Shown here: piece by piece, positions 24,907 to 36,893 of the stretch
Numbering within the stretch: position 1 is the stretch's first letter
Layout of the letters: each line of letters opens with the position of its first letter
NCBI GenBank assembly: GCA_963082975.1
Contig: OY720350.1
Location: forward strand, 39,177,851-39,241,850
Source of the DNA: Labia minor
Taxonomy: Eukaryota; Arthropoda; Insecta; Dermaptera; Spongiphoridae
Reading direction: 5' to 3'
DNA length: 64,000 nt
The notes under the pieces: model-generated
Told to the model about the DNA's origin: nothing
Databases searched by the model: none
The model's input: the letters and a program-made list of their open reading frames with translations, nothing else
Translations under genes and position numbers: made by a program

Positions 24907-24987
24907 TAGTATTTTGGTGAAAGTCTGTATGTAAAAGGTTTTCATCCATTTTGTTTCAATCAAATCTTATGTCACATATATATGGGA

Positions 24988-25742
24988 CAGTGGCGTACCT
25001 AGGGGGGTGCGGTGGGTGCGGTCCGCACCGGGCGGCACTTATCTTGGGGCGGCATTTTTTATATTTAGTTATAGTTGTAAAAAGCAACTTATTCATTTCA
25101 TATTTATTTTTTTTCTTTCTTGAATAATAAATGATTATTATGATTATTATAAGTTTACTATTTGATTTATATAAATTATGATTAACTATATGATTTCGAA
25201 TATTATTCCTCTGTGTATATAAATGCATTTTAGTGTAAATTTTGAATTCTAATTCCAAGAACAGGATAATAATTTTATTTTATTGTATTCATTAAAATTC
25301 GTTGAATTCGTAAACGCATCTTTACGATTTTGTTCAGCAATTTTTCCTAACTAAAATTTTTTGATATCAGTTTATAAATGTCATTTCTTTTGAAAAGTTT
25401 ATATGATTACTTTGAAGTGATATACCAATATTTTTTTAAATCATCGATTTTTCTTTTGAAAAGCAGGGCCGGCGGAAAAAATATAAATATAAATTTTGAG
25501 AGCATTATACACGATTTTTCTAGTATGAAAGCTAGAAGAGTAAATATTATATTAATATGTTTACGAGTGCATACAAATATGTGTAAAAAAATTTACTCTG
25601 TGTATTAATTAATATTGATTAAATAATTTAATAATTTATTTATGTGCATTAATTTATAAATACCACTATTTGATTGACTTATAATAAAAAGGGCGGCAAA
25701 CTGGAGATCACCCGGGCGGCAAAAGTTGTAGGTACGCCACTG
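24988..25742. mobile_element. hAT non-autonomous element, family J copy 1, 8-bp TSD (ATATGGGA)
   Basis: The terminal inverted repeats are CAGTGGCGTACCTAGG and GGTACGCCACTG. Perfect direct repeats ATATGGGA (24980-24987, 25743-25750) flank it. Inner blocks rich in GGGCGGCA lie near both ends. Short open frames occur on both strands but none resembles a known transposase domain with confidence. A second copy, inverted, lies at 43194-43943. Confidence 0.92.
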
Positions 25743-26323
25743 ATATGGGAGGAGTAGTCTCTTCATTCCAATGAGATGTATATATACTATATCAAGACAA
25801 GACAAAAATAGTATTTTAGTATATAATAGATCTCAACTGTATATTATTATAGGTGGTTTAATTTTGATCATAATTTTATAATATTTCAATAAGGATGGGA
25901 GCAATAGTAATAGCGATAATATTTATAATAACAATAATAATAATAATAATGATATAGTAATAGTAATAGTAAAAATAATTGATAATATATTAGCTATAGT
26001 CCCATCTTGCAAAAATTGGTGCATTAACAGACAATCAGACCATCTTATAAGTCTTGATGATTGCCTGCCTCTCTTTTCCAAATTTGATTTAGAAAAAAGA
26101 TTAGCTGATCTTATATTCTTTCCTGAATTTGATTCAGAAATATTTACATTTTTCGAAATTAATACTCTTCATATAAATTTTAACTAAATCACTAACACCA
26201 TCTATTTTCTATTATTGAATCATAAATTTAGTTATTTAACTTCCTTGTTTATTTGATCAAAATTTATCTATTTTTTTATTCTTAATATAAAGTATATAAA
26301 TATATTAATTTATATTTAAATAT

Positions 26324-26897
26324 AATAAGTTGACCTGTGGCCAGGTCCGAACCGACCGACGATTTGAAGTAAATTAATTTCCAGCTACAGAAACAATTTC
26401 AAATAATTTTAATATATCTATTAATGTAATAAAAACAGATATGGATATAACATAAATATTTTTAATTTTATTTTATTTATAATATATATGTAAGACCAGG
26501 CTGTGACGTCATGAATGGCTGGATGACGTCATATAATTTTAAATTAAGAAAAAACTAATAAAGATGATTTTTCTCGAGGATAAAACCAATACAAAGTGCA
26601 TGATGATTCGTGGTGATATGTAAAAAATCTCCTCATGTGAAATTTGGTGTGAAAATAACCCTTCCTTTCCTATCATCGATCGCTAATACTACCACTTCCG
26701 GCTTCCGGATTTGCACCAAAAGTTGTCAATTCATCATACTGATGCATTAAGTAAATATACCAAATTTCATCAAAATCCCTTGAGCCGTTCAAGCTGTACA
26801 CATCTATACGGACGGACGGACAGACGGACAGACATCAGGCCAAAAATACTTTTTTCTGTTAAGAAAATGCATGATTCGTGGCGATATGTAAAAATTG
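26324..26897 (-). mobile_element. Repeat family B, copy B3, lacking the extreme 5' end
   Basis: The copy has the 3' terminus, hairpin GACCTG-TGGC-CAGGTC, subterminal repeat ACCGACCGACG, two TGACGTCA sites (26504-26511 and 26524-26531), the central box with ACCAAATTTCATCAAAATCC, and a (GGAC/AGAC)n microsatellite at 26810-26835. It stops within the block preceding the 5' subterminal repeat. Confidence 0.86.
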
Positions 26898-27177
26898 TAA
26901 AATGCTGAAATATGTATATTTATTGAGGATGAGATTTCAGTTGTCAGTTAATTAAAATAATATAATAATATTCAAATTTTAAAAGGAATAATAAGACTAA
27001 AAAAATGATTAATATATATAATATATTAAATGATATAGATAATAAATTTGATAAAATGAGCATAGTTTCTACATCTAGATAATACCATGTGTTTTTTTGT
27101 TAAAATTGCAGGTTTGTTATATGAAAATATTTATTTATATAAAATATATTTTATTAAAATATATATTTATTTATTTA

Positions 27178-27790
27178 TTTCAAAATACTCTTGATTGGAA
27201 TTCATACATTTTTACTACCTCTTCGGCAGGTTATGAAAGCCACATCAATAAAACAAGTCTTCTTTTGAAGCGAACCAGTCATTTTCGTACATTTTCATAC
27301 AAATCGAAGTGTTGTTCGCCGAGTGTGTCAATGATGCGAATAGAAGGTAATCAGACGGAGCCAAGTCTGAAGAATAAGCCGCATGCGCTACTACTTCCCA
27401 AATGAACACCTCGATCGTAAACGTGACCTGTTTTACTGTTTGGGAGGTGGCATTATCATGAAGCAAAATGACTTTATGTTGCCTTTTTGCATATTCCGGT
27501 CGTTTTTAACGTATTGCTCGATTCAAATCGATTATTTCTTGTTGGTAGCGATCAATGTTAACGGTTTCGACATTATATTATAACCTTTTTTTTACACTTT
27601 TTCGGTGGTTTCCCACGCTCCTCGTTTCTCACGTCAAAATCACCAATTTTAAATTTTTTAAACCAATCAAAGCATTGAGTTTTGTTAAGGGCATGTTTAT
27701 CGTATGCTTCAACAAACATTCTATACGATAAAGCAGCAGTTTTCTTTAAATGATAGCAAAAAACCAATGCTGTCCGCAAAATCCCTTTAG
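27178..27790 (-). pseudogene. Mariner transposase remnant (mauritiana-like)
   Basis: On the minus strand an N-terminal part (27573-27779) includes FCYHLKKTAALSYRMFVEAY and CFDWFKKFKIGDFDVRNEER, the helix-turn-helix region. It then skips to a C-terminal part (27178-27520) with VILLHDNATSQTV, AAYSSDLAPSDYLLF and WFASKEDLFY. HDNA and SDLAPSDY hold the second and third catalytic Asp of mariner transposases. The block with the first Asp is deleted and several frameshifts exist. It is the last element before the Popeye exon at 28083. Confidence 0.85.
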
Positions 27791-28082
27791 TTTAGGTTAG
27801 AGAAAATATACCGGTGTATGAAACTTAGGTAATTGTGTGTTAACAAACTTCGTCAGGTGTTAGAGGGAGAAGATGGCGCTACAGAAGCGATCTTACGGTC
27901 TTTAAACTGATAGCAAGCGCCATCTATAGGGAAATTACGGTTTTATACTTCTACACCTATGTAAATTATTTGACCTATAAAGATTTCTAAAAGAACAATA
28001 CTAATTGAAAATCATTAAGGAAGACTTAACATTTATTTAAAATAAATTATAGGTGATTTTAATAATATCGCTTTTCTTTCAG

Positions 28083-28265
28083 GTGAGCGAAACGATGGCT
28101 GCAGCAAATAACGGCCACCTGGCGAATCATTATGATGACGCAGAGGATAAGCCAATGTTGATCGTGAAGAAAGCAGGGGACGGCCCCGGCATCACTGCAC
28201 TGATCAACCGCCAACTGCAAGGTGCCCACGCCACCCCTTCATCCTGGCTACTAACCACCCTCTGA
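28083..28265 (+). CDS. bves: Popeye domain-containing protein (Bves/POPDC), C-terminal exon
   Basis: After TTTCTTTCAG the frame runs 60 codons to a TGA: VSETMAAANNGHLANHYDDA, EDKPMLIVKKAGDGPGITAL, INRQLQGAHATPSSWLLTTL. It splices in phase 0 to the exon at 4987-5127. The segment lies beyond the Popeye domain, in the cytoplasmic tail, and is acidic then basic, with no membrane segment. GC content is far above the surroundings. The tail ends shortly after INRQLQ; in related proteins the tail may run further, and a weak donor (CAAG before GTGCCC at 28222) would allow an alternative ending at 34.7 kb. Whether this is the only terminal exon is uncertain. Confidence 0.88.
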   Translation: MSETMAAANNGHLANHYDDAEDKPMLIVKKAGDGPGITALINRQLQGAHATPSSWLLTTL

Positions 28266-28670
28266 ATCGGACTCGTACTAGAGAAAAGAACAGCTAGTGA
28301 GCTCTAGTGGGTTGGTTGCTCGAGATCGATAGCTGATTGACTGAATCTTTTTTTTATATATATATCGAAACGAAACGAAACGACTCATGTTTTGACGCAC
28401 TTTGAAATTATCACATTTAGTGGGCAAAAGAGAAACAAAAATGGGAGGTGACACTCGTGGGACGAATTAAGGGTGGGGACATATACGATTTCCTCTCGTC
28501 TTTAAAAAAAAAACTAACAATAACATTTTCATTATTTGTTCGAATTTATTTTTAGATTTTTAATTGTGTCAAAAATCTTCATTATTAATTTATTCATTTT
28601 AATTCAAGAAAATGCATTCTGACTGATAAAAAGATTTTTTTTATGAAATTTTATTTAAAATTTTAATAAA
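28266..28670 (+). other. Probable 3'UTR of the Popeye gene
   Basis: The first 240 bases after the stop keep a higher GC content than the intergenic sequence, as expected for a transcribed end. The first poly(A)-signal-like hexamer that I note is AATAAA at 28665-28670, but such hexamers are common in sequence this AT-rich, so the true end cannot be fixed. Confidence 0.45.
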
Positions 28671-29883
28671 AACAAAAAAAACAAGAGATCAGAGTATAAA
28701 AAAAAACACTAGAAATTTAAAAAAAAAAATTACAAATGACTCGATTTTTCTTGATTTTTTTTTTAATATTATTTAATAGCCATAATATTTAAAGATTTTA
28801 AAATAATTTTAAATCCAAAATTATAAAATGAAGCTCCATTACTTTTTTCTATTTTATTTTATTTCAACCATTAATTTTGGATTTAAAAAAATTTTAAAAT
28901 AACTTTAATATCTATAAATATTATTTCTACATAAATAATCAGATTTTATAGTTTTTTTAATTAAAACAAAATAACATTAAAAAATATTTTAACGTTTTTT
29001 GAGTCGTTTACTTATTTCAATAAAAATACAATTGGATTTTGAAAAAAAAAATTTTTTTTTTAAATTATATTAATAATACCCTGAATAAAACAATATAATG
29101 TTTGTTTTTTTTTAATTGGGAAATTTACACAAAATTAGAAAATTTACTTAGTTAATAAATAATTCTAAAAAAAAAATCAAGAGTTTTAAAAATAAACTAT
29201 TTATAATTTCAATGATTCATGATATGTGTTGATTCTTAATTATAAACATTCATAGATACATATAAAATTTGAATTGAATTAATAACACTTTTATACAGAA
29301 TTTTAAAATTAAAAATAATTAATCGTTTGATTATAACAACTTTCTCTCCTTGCTCGAGGCTAAATTACTATACAAACCAACCAAATGAAGTAATTTTAAA
29401 ATAATTTTGTTTTCATCATCATAATTTGAAACAATAATAAAAATAAAATACATAATCATTACTTAAATAAATGATAGAAATTTATGCTGAAAACATAATC
29501 ATATTAATCATTTTTTTTTTCAGCAAAAATTACTCTCTTTTATTTATTCAATGTTTAAGTATTATCTAAGTAATATAAATAATTCTACTACTATTAAAAA
29601 ACAAATATTCAACATAAAGTTGAATTCAAATAATAAAAATAATGACATAAAATAGAATTTTATAATTTTTGAAAAAAAATATTAAAAATGTTTTATTCAA
29701 ATTACAATAAATGAATTTAACTTAAGTAATAGAATTATTTATGTATCTTTTTATATTTATTTCATTAACTATAATGAATTTTTTTAACTCTAAAATATAC
29801 AAATTTCAGCTAATTAAGATAACTTGTAATTTTTTCAAATTTATATTTATCCAAGATTTTATTATTGAATTTCTTATATTTAA

Positions 29884-29923
<40 letters not shown>

Positions 29924-31827
29924 TTAATTATCCCTTATATATTTATTTTTAAATTTACTTTCAATCTTATATTTTTAATTTAATTATATTTGATGATTTG
30001 TATAATTATTTATTTATAAATTTTTTCTTAATATCAGAACAATATTAGCTAAATGTTAATTTGGTGAATAATATATATAATAAATTACTTTTCAAATTTG
30101 TTTTATAAATTTAATATGAATATATAATTATTAGCAATTTTATTTATTAAAAAAAAAATTAATAAATTAATTATTTTTAATTATTATTCTTAAGACGAAA
30201 TGAAATCGAATTTCAAATAAAACTAAAATAAAAGAAATATGTTTTATTTATTTAAATTAATAATATTATTAATAATAATAATAATAATAATAACAAAAAA
30301 ATGCGTCTGTTTCGAGTTCACCTTGCGAATTAGAACAGCTGGCTTCCCCTCTTAGATGTACTTTACTTGTTAGTTAGTTATCACTGTTTAGTGCTTTAGT
30401 CAACATTCAATGTCTCTTTGCCTCTAGGTATGCCTAGGATTAAATATTATTATTGTGGTAAGTTTTAATCTCTCCTCTCTACTAGCATGTTAGGTAACTT
30501 TATTGATTGATTGATCTCTTTCCTTGTTCAAATTAGGTAAATAAAATTAACAATCCAATAATAATAATAATAATAATAATTTTGAAAAAAAAAATGAGCA
30601 AATGATGATATAATTTATTTTTGAAATATGAAATTTTATTTATTAATAAGTTACATAGTTTTATACCAAACAGAATAGTTTCATTTATTTAAAAAATGTT
30701 TGAATTATAGTTATTTTTATTTCCGTTTCCCTTAACCCACTTAGATATCCAAACACTTTAAATTATATTTATTTTTATTATTTAGATAATTTATTTTTGT
30801 TTTAAAATTAAAATTATTTAAATTAAATAATTTTTATGTAAAATAGAATGAATTCATAATAGTCATTGGCCGAAATAATATTTATTATATACACCAATAA
30901 TAATAACAAAAATAATAAGAATTTGTTTTTATACTTATTTTGATGAAAAACCATCCCTTCGATCATTTTATGTGAAAATATTTATTATTCAAGATTCGAA
31001 TATGTCATGTGGTAAAAAATTGGATTATAGAAAAAAATTTATAAAAATAATAATTTAATATAAGCTTCGATGCATTTCATTTTCACCCTCCATTTTCATA
31101 TTTAATCGATTCTCATTGAAATTCATCGCAAATTTTTTTTTACACTCAATACAATCCTCTTGAGTAAATCATTTTCATACGTTAACATGCTTTAAAAAAA
31201 AATATACCCCGAAAGATATAATCATTATATTAAAATCTATCATCACCCATAAATTTAACAAAATAAAAAAAAGAAAAAAAGTATTAAAATATAAGTCAAA
31301 ATAAAGTTGATCAATATTTTTTTTTTCTATGAAATATTTTTATTTTACCTTGACAGATTTGATTAAATTAAAAGTAATTAAATTATTAAAAAAAAAATGT
31401 TTTTAAACTTAAATACCATTAATGCAATTTTTAATGTCACTACATTATTCTTTATAGATAGTTGTATTTTTTTTACTTTAGTTATATATTTTGAAGGTTT
31501 AACTATAATATAGTTAAACCTTCAATTAACTAATATAATTATTCAGGATCTTCTGTTGTTACATAAATATAATTTTGCGTTTTAAAAAAACAACATGATT
31601 CTAAAAACCATTTTGTCATTTTGAAGAATAGAAGATCATAAACATTATTGATTTGATTAAATAATAATAATATTAATAATAATATTTATTGATTTCATGG
31701 AATTTATTTTAAGGAAATTTATTTATTTATTATTTTTATTTAGGTTTATACACTGCTTTCTTAACTCACATGGGCATGTTTAATTAAATAAACATTTATT
31801 TATTATTATTTTATATGTATACACAAA
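28671..31827. other. AT-rich sequence without recognised gene
   Basis: Long A and T runs, a (TA)n array near 29889-29922 and (TAA)n arrays near 30265-30295 and 30558-30580. A somewhat GC-richer patch at 30300-30520 contains neither a convincing open frame nor a family shared with the rest of the window. A small inverted repeat (TTGAAGGTTTAACTATAATA and its complement) occurs at 31490-31526. Confidence 0.7.
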
Positions 31828-33165
31828 ATGTTATTATTAATATTTTATCAATAGAAAATGATATAAATTAATTATAAATATCATTATTTATTTTAAATAA
31901 ATTCCTAATATAAATTTTGTTTTGAATCTGAAGAGATTATTAAAGAAATGTGGGAAGTTTATTGATCAAAGCAAAATATATACGATACTAAAACATTTCT
32001 ATACGAAAGGAGCAATGTTACTGTCCGCTGAGAGAGAGAAGAGTGGTAAGCTAATTAATTGTTGAACACTTGGGAATCAATTTGTAAACTCGAGGGAATT
32101 TTCTATTAAGGGAGGTTTCATGCATAGGATATCAGGGTATGTTATAAAATTAAATTTTGAGATGGTGTTGCGGAGCTTGAATTGATATAAAATATTATAT
32201 ATATTAAAGTATCCTCTGCCTTTTTTGAACGGACAGGGCTTTTCAAGTCCGTTACCTTGCAAGCGGAGTAGAGGTGTTGTATGATCATTACAACAAATTC
32301 TCTCAGTGTTGATTTTCTTAATCGGAGATCTTTACTTCTTCTTTCAATTAGTTTTCCAATTTTGTTCACATAAGCTGGATGAATCTCATATCAAACCTGC
32401 AGAATGAGAAACATTCATTTATTAGACCCGAGGATCGAACCTCTGACTTTTGTACGTCCTACACAAAGACAACGCCTATCAAGTCGATTATATCAATTAG
32501 GTGTGCTATGATCAGTAGAAAGGGTCCTATCAACTTTTACCTTGATTTTCTTGATCGGGGGCGCTACTTTTTATCAAGTAGCTTCTCAATGTTGATCCCG
32601 TAGACGGGGATTGAATCAGAATGCCTATATTACTAATGTATTATTTTTTAAACTAATTTTATTTATTAGACTAATGAATGTATTTGTTTATGTTTATTTA
32701 TCCATGAATTTAATATTCAATCAAAATCAACATTAAATCTGTCACTTCAATTATTTCTTTTAAATTTCAAATTAATAGATAAGGCGTGTTTATTTGTACT
32801 CCTGGGGGGACGGGGTATTTGTATTTTTAATTTCCATTCCACTTTGCCTGCTTCCATGTAGCACCATCTCTCCTGTTGTTGCACATGGCAGCAATTTCAA
32901 TTATTTGCTCATTTTGCATTCCAGAGTCGCATGTCACCCTCCCACCAAAGCCTTTACCCACTTATTCCCTTCCATCTTAATCACCTCCCTCCACCTGATG
33001 CACAAGATAACCCATAGCGATGTTGATGTTAGTTGCACCCTAAGTACCTTAAGCCTAGTTTACACGGGCTTAGTTCTTGTCATTAGTTCAGGGGTGGGCA
33101 AATATTTTTAAGCGCGGGCCTTTTGAACACCCGCCGGTCCGTTGAAAAAGTTGGCTCTTATTTTG
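31828..33165. repeat. Tandem duplication unit 1 (1338 bp)
   Basis: This unit is followed directly by an almost identical copy. By eye I found one substitution, C at 32811 against G at 34149. The unit ends inside the left half of the MITE that is complete only in the second unit. Its centre, read on the minus strand, contains two diverged copies of a motif of about 100 bp (around 32510-32610 and 32260-32370). None of the short open frames resembles a known protein. Confidence 0.95.
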
Positions 33166-34503
33166 ATGTTATTATTAATATTTTATCAATAGAAAATGAT
33201 ATAAATTAATTATAAATATCATTATTTATTTTAAATAAATTCCTAATATAAATTTTGTTTTGAATCTGAAGAGATTATTAAAGAAATGTGGGAAGTTTAT
33301 TGATCAAAGCAAAATATATACGATACTAAAACATTTCTATACGAAAGGAGCAATGTTACTGTCCGCTGAGAGAGAGAAGAGTGGTAAGCTAATTAATTGT
33401 TGAACACTTGGGAATCAATTTGTAAACTCGAGGGAATTTTCTATTAAGGGAGGTTTCATGCATAGGATATCAGGGTATGTTATAAAATTAAATTTTGAGA
33501 TGGTGTTGCGGAGCTTGAATTGATATAAAATATTATATATATTAAAGTATCCTCTGCCTTTTTTGAACGGACAGGGCTTTTCAAGTCCGTTACCTTGCAA
33601 GCGGAGTAGAGGTGTTGTATGATCATTACAACAAATTCTCTCAGTGTTGATTTTCTTAATCGGAGATCTTTACTTCTTCTTTCAATTAGTTTTCCAATTT
33701 TGTTCACATAAGCTGGATGAATCTCATATCAAACCTGCAGAATGAGAAACATTCATTTATTAGACCCGAGGATCGAACCTCTGACTTTTGTACGTCCTAC
33801 ACAAAGACAACGCCTATCAAGTCGATTATATCAATTAGGTGTGCTATGATCAGTAGAAAGGGTCCTATCAACTTTTACCTTGATTTTCTTGATCGGGGGC
33901 GCTACTTTTTATCAAGTAGCTTCTCAATGTTGATCCCGTAGACGGGGATTGAATCAGAATGCCTATATTACTAATGTATTATTTTTTAAACTAATTTTAT
34001 TTATTAGACTAATGAATGTATTTGTTTATGTTTATTTATCCATGAATTTAATATTCAATCAAAATCAACATTAAATCTGTCACTTCAATTATTTCTTTTA
34101 AATTTCAAATTAATAGATAAGGCGTGTTTATTTGTACTCCTGGGGGGAGGGGGTATTTGTATTTTTAATTTCCATTCCACTTTGCCTGCTTCCATGTAGC
34201 ACCATCTCTCCTGTTGTTGCACATGGCAGCAATTTCAATTATTTGCTCATTTTGCATTCCAGAGTCGCATGTCACCCTCCCACCAAAGCCTTTACCCACT
34301 TATTCCCTTCCATCTTAATCACCTCCCTCCACCTGATGCACAAGATAACCCATAGCGATGTTGATGTTAGTTGCACCCTAAGTACCTTAAGCCTAGTTTA
34401 CACGGGCTTAGTTCTTGTCATTAGTTCAGGGGTGGGCAAATATTTTTAAGCGCGGGCCTTTTGAACACCCGCCGGTCCGTTGAAAAAGTTGGCTCTTATT
34501 TTG
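33166..34503. repeat. Tandem duplication unit 2 (1338 bp)
   Basis: Second unit of the direct tandem repeat. The junction has a two-base overlap (AT), and the second unit continues beyond 34503 into the right part of the PIF/Harbinger-like MITE. The near identity means either a very recent duplication or an assembly duplication of one locus. Confidence 0.95.
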
Positions 34504-34670
34504 ATTTTTCGTTCAATATGTCTCTAAAAAAAAAAAAAATTTTATTAGTGTTTTCGAAATATGGTCCTCCGGCCCGGAAGACATTTTGAAAATTTCATTT
34601 TGGCCCGCGCTTAAAAGTATTTGCCCATCCCTGAACTAATGACAAGAACTAAGCCCTTGTAAACTAGACT
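34390..34670. mobile_element. PIF/Harbinger-like MITE with long inverted arms and TTA duplication
   Basis: The ends are AGCCTAGTTTACACGGGC and, inverted, AGTCTAGTTTACAAGGGC, flanked by TTA on both sides (34387-34389 and 34671-34673). Inverted similarity extends for about 70 bp through TTAGTTCAGGGGTGGGCAAA and AAGCGCGGGCC. The inner part is AT-rich and non-coding. The same left arm is present at 33052-33165, where the tandem duplication breaks it. Confidence 0.75.
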
Positions 34671-34674
34671 TTAG

Positions 34675-34826
34675 TTCAATGTTTCTCCTGTCTTAACAAG
34701 CCAATCGAGTGGCTCCAATCACACGATCTGCCTAACCATCCAATGACTTGGAATGTTTCAGCTGCCGATCCAAACGCTTGGCGCCTGGGACGAATTGAGG
34801 AAGGAGACCACGAGACGCCCGTCTGA
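34675..34826 (+). CDS. Candidate terminal exon, possibly an alternative C-terminus of the Popeye protein
   Basis: An open stretch of unusually high GC reads NKPIEWLQSHDLPNHPMTW, NVSAADPNAWRLGRIEEGDH, ETPV and then TGA. It looks like protein: four Trp, no low-complexity, codon use unlike the AT-rich surroundings. The end ETPV fits a class I PDZ-binding motif. A TAG acceptor at 34672-34674 would give a phase compatible with a weak donor after 28221, but it lacks a pyrimidine tract and is at the edge of a MITE; an AAG at 34698-34700 is an alternative. It may belong to Popeye, to another gene on the + strand, or to no gene. Confidence 0.35.
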
Positions 34827-34829
34827 GAG

Positions 34830-36486
34830 AATATATCCCCGAGGATCGCCAAATTCATCAGGAGACAATATCACTTTCGATTAATATTCTATTTAATTGG
34901 TGCCTGAAATTTCATTCTATATTTGAGGAGAAAAAAACAGAATTTTCTATCTAACTCTGAATACTTAAATAAATATTTAATGAGAAAATATGTCTTTTGA
35001 TAAATAAAAATTGAAATAAAACGCTAAATAAGGTATATAATAATTTATTTATTGGAAATTATTCTTAATTTTTAATTTTATTTCTTTTGACAATTGTAAT
35101 TTTTTTTTTAATATAATTTTTTAAACTTATTAAATAAAAACTAATTTTTTTTTTTTTGTTAATTTTAATTAAATTATATTTTTGATTAATTTCATTTTGT
35201 GTATCAGAAGTCATTTTTTTAGTTGTCATTATCATAGAAATGACGATGATGAAAAAAAAAATATTTTCTTAATATCTTATTTTAATTTATTTGTAAATGA
35301 ATTAACTTTTATTTTATTTATTAACAAATAAATAATAAATTGATCTCATTGAATTAGTTTAATCCTTTATATAGAATATACAGTCCCTGATTAATTAAAA
35401 TGGACACTTAGTTAAACGAATTCTTTTTATAACATCTTATAAGTCTATTATGTATATATATATATATTAATTATTATATAATAATTATTAATTATATTAA
35501 TTTAATGTTGTGGAGCCCCTAAAAGTGTGGGCCCATAGGCAATCACCTACTCTGCCTATTGGATAATCCTGCACTGTATATATTTATATTAAAATATGAA
35601 AAATATTATTTAATCAATATAATTTAATTTTATTATATATATATATATATATGCACTCTAGTTAATTAATATTTCAGTGAATTTGGTAAAATTGAGGAAA
35701 CTAACTTTCTAATAAACGAATTATTAATTGGCCAAATGATAATACTACCAATTTTATACACATAATTGAATTGTGTACAGTAATAATAGTATTATGGTAT
35801 GATTCAACCCTCATTTTCTTTTCTCTCTTGGGAAATTCAACATATTAACTGTTAGAAGTGTTACTAAATAAAATCATATAAATGATAATGTCTTAAAATT
35901 TAAATTATCCTTATTATTAAATATTAATGGAATTTTTATATAAAGACTACATTGTTTCTATAAATTATTTGTATAAATTAATATAAATTATTTATATAGT
36001 CTTTATTTAAAAAATTCCTTAATAATTATGAAAATAACCACAATAAATATTCTTATATTATTTATTTTGATAATTTAAATTATTCTTTAAAATTAGTTAT
36101 CAAAATATTTGATTTATTATTTTATCAATTATAGTAGTATAAATAATTTCAAAACAATTGAAATGAATCAAATTGAATATTTTGAAAAGAAAGGAAATTT
36201 ATGAAATGAAAAATAATAATAATATTAATAATAAAATATAAATAAGATGAATAATGAAAAACGTCCGCATCGTATCTTTAAAAAAGAGAAGGTGTCCTTA
36301 AATATACTTAATCAATATACTTAAAAGAAATACTCTCTGTTGTAAGACAAATAGAATATTGATCGAAACAATAAATAGTGAAAGAAAGAAATATTTCATC
36401 CCTGAAAGAGTTAAAAAATTGATTTTTGATTGGCGATAAAAACAAAGAAATGAGATAAAAACTAATTCTATATATTTGAAAATAAA

Positions 36487-36517
<31 letters not shown>

Positions 36518-36851
36518 CATATATATATATACAATCTTTAGATTATATAAAAATTATACATAATAAAGAAAAAAGGTAAAAAAAAAACAGAGGATATTTG
36601 TATCCAAAAAAAAAAATTGTTTTATAAGATATACAATAATAATATACTATAATAATAATTATTATATAATAAATGACAGCACGATTTTACATTCCTAAGA
36701 TTTTACAGGGATTTACAATATCTATGTATTGTGCTAAACCAATTATGCTTTAAACAAATTTTTTCAATCAATTTTTATTTTGGAAAAAAAAAATTATTAT
36801 TTATTTTGTTTAATATGGTCTTAATTTAAAATAATATTTAAAATAATTAGG

Positions 36852-36893
<42 letters not shown>

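Larger units (their letters stand above)
5128..28082 (+). other. Giant Popeye intron (about 23 kb), filled by transposons
   Basis: The donor is GTAGGT and the acceptor TTTCTTTCAG, both phase 0. I see no further Popeye exon inside. The intron contains A1-A5, B1-B3, two mariners, hAT elements at 17300, 20220 and 24988, foldback elements and LINE tails, listed separately. Gaps without recognised features (6513-7336, 7811-8557, 9159-9899, 11041-12126, 12630-13639, 16358-17189, 18010-20219, 25750-26323) are AT-rich and show no gene. A short G-rich patch near 9425-9500 and a weak LINE-like patch near 9.9-10.1 kb are the only exceptions. Confidence 0.8.

Noticed and set aside
25378-25608. Frame in hAT family J, conserved also at 43329-43553, as a transposase gene
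   Set aside because: Conservation follows from the two copies being one element; no catalytic or BED/hATC motif is visible and frames differ by indels.
28665-28670. AATAAA as a definite poly(A) signal of the Popeye gene
   Set aside because: The hexamer is frequent by chance at this AT content; kept only as a tentative note on the 3'UTR.
32425-32500. Minus-strand GGTTCGATCCTC that looks like a tRNA T-loop / pol III B-box
   Set aside because: No acceptor stem, D arm or clear A-box at the right distance; the sequence belongs to the internally repeated part of the tandem unit.
34426-34633. CAGGGGTGGGCAAA and its inverted match, the typical hAT terminus, as an independent hAT element
   Set aside because: The flanks are themselves inverted copies, not direct 8-bp repeats, and the pairing extends outward to TTA-flanked ends, so it is part of the larger MITE.
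36298-36534. Overlapping minus-strand frames rich in Tyr and Ile
   Set aside because: They arise from (TA)n and related simple repeats.
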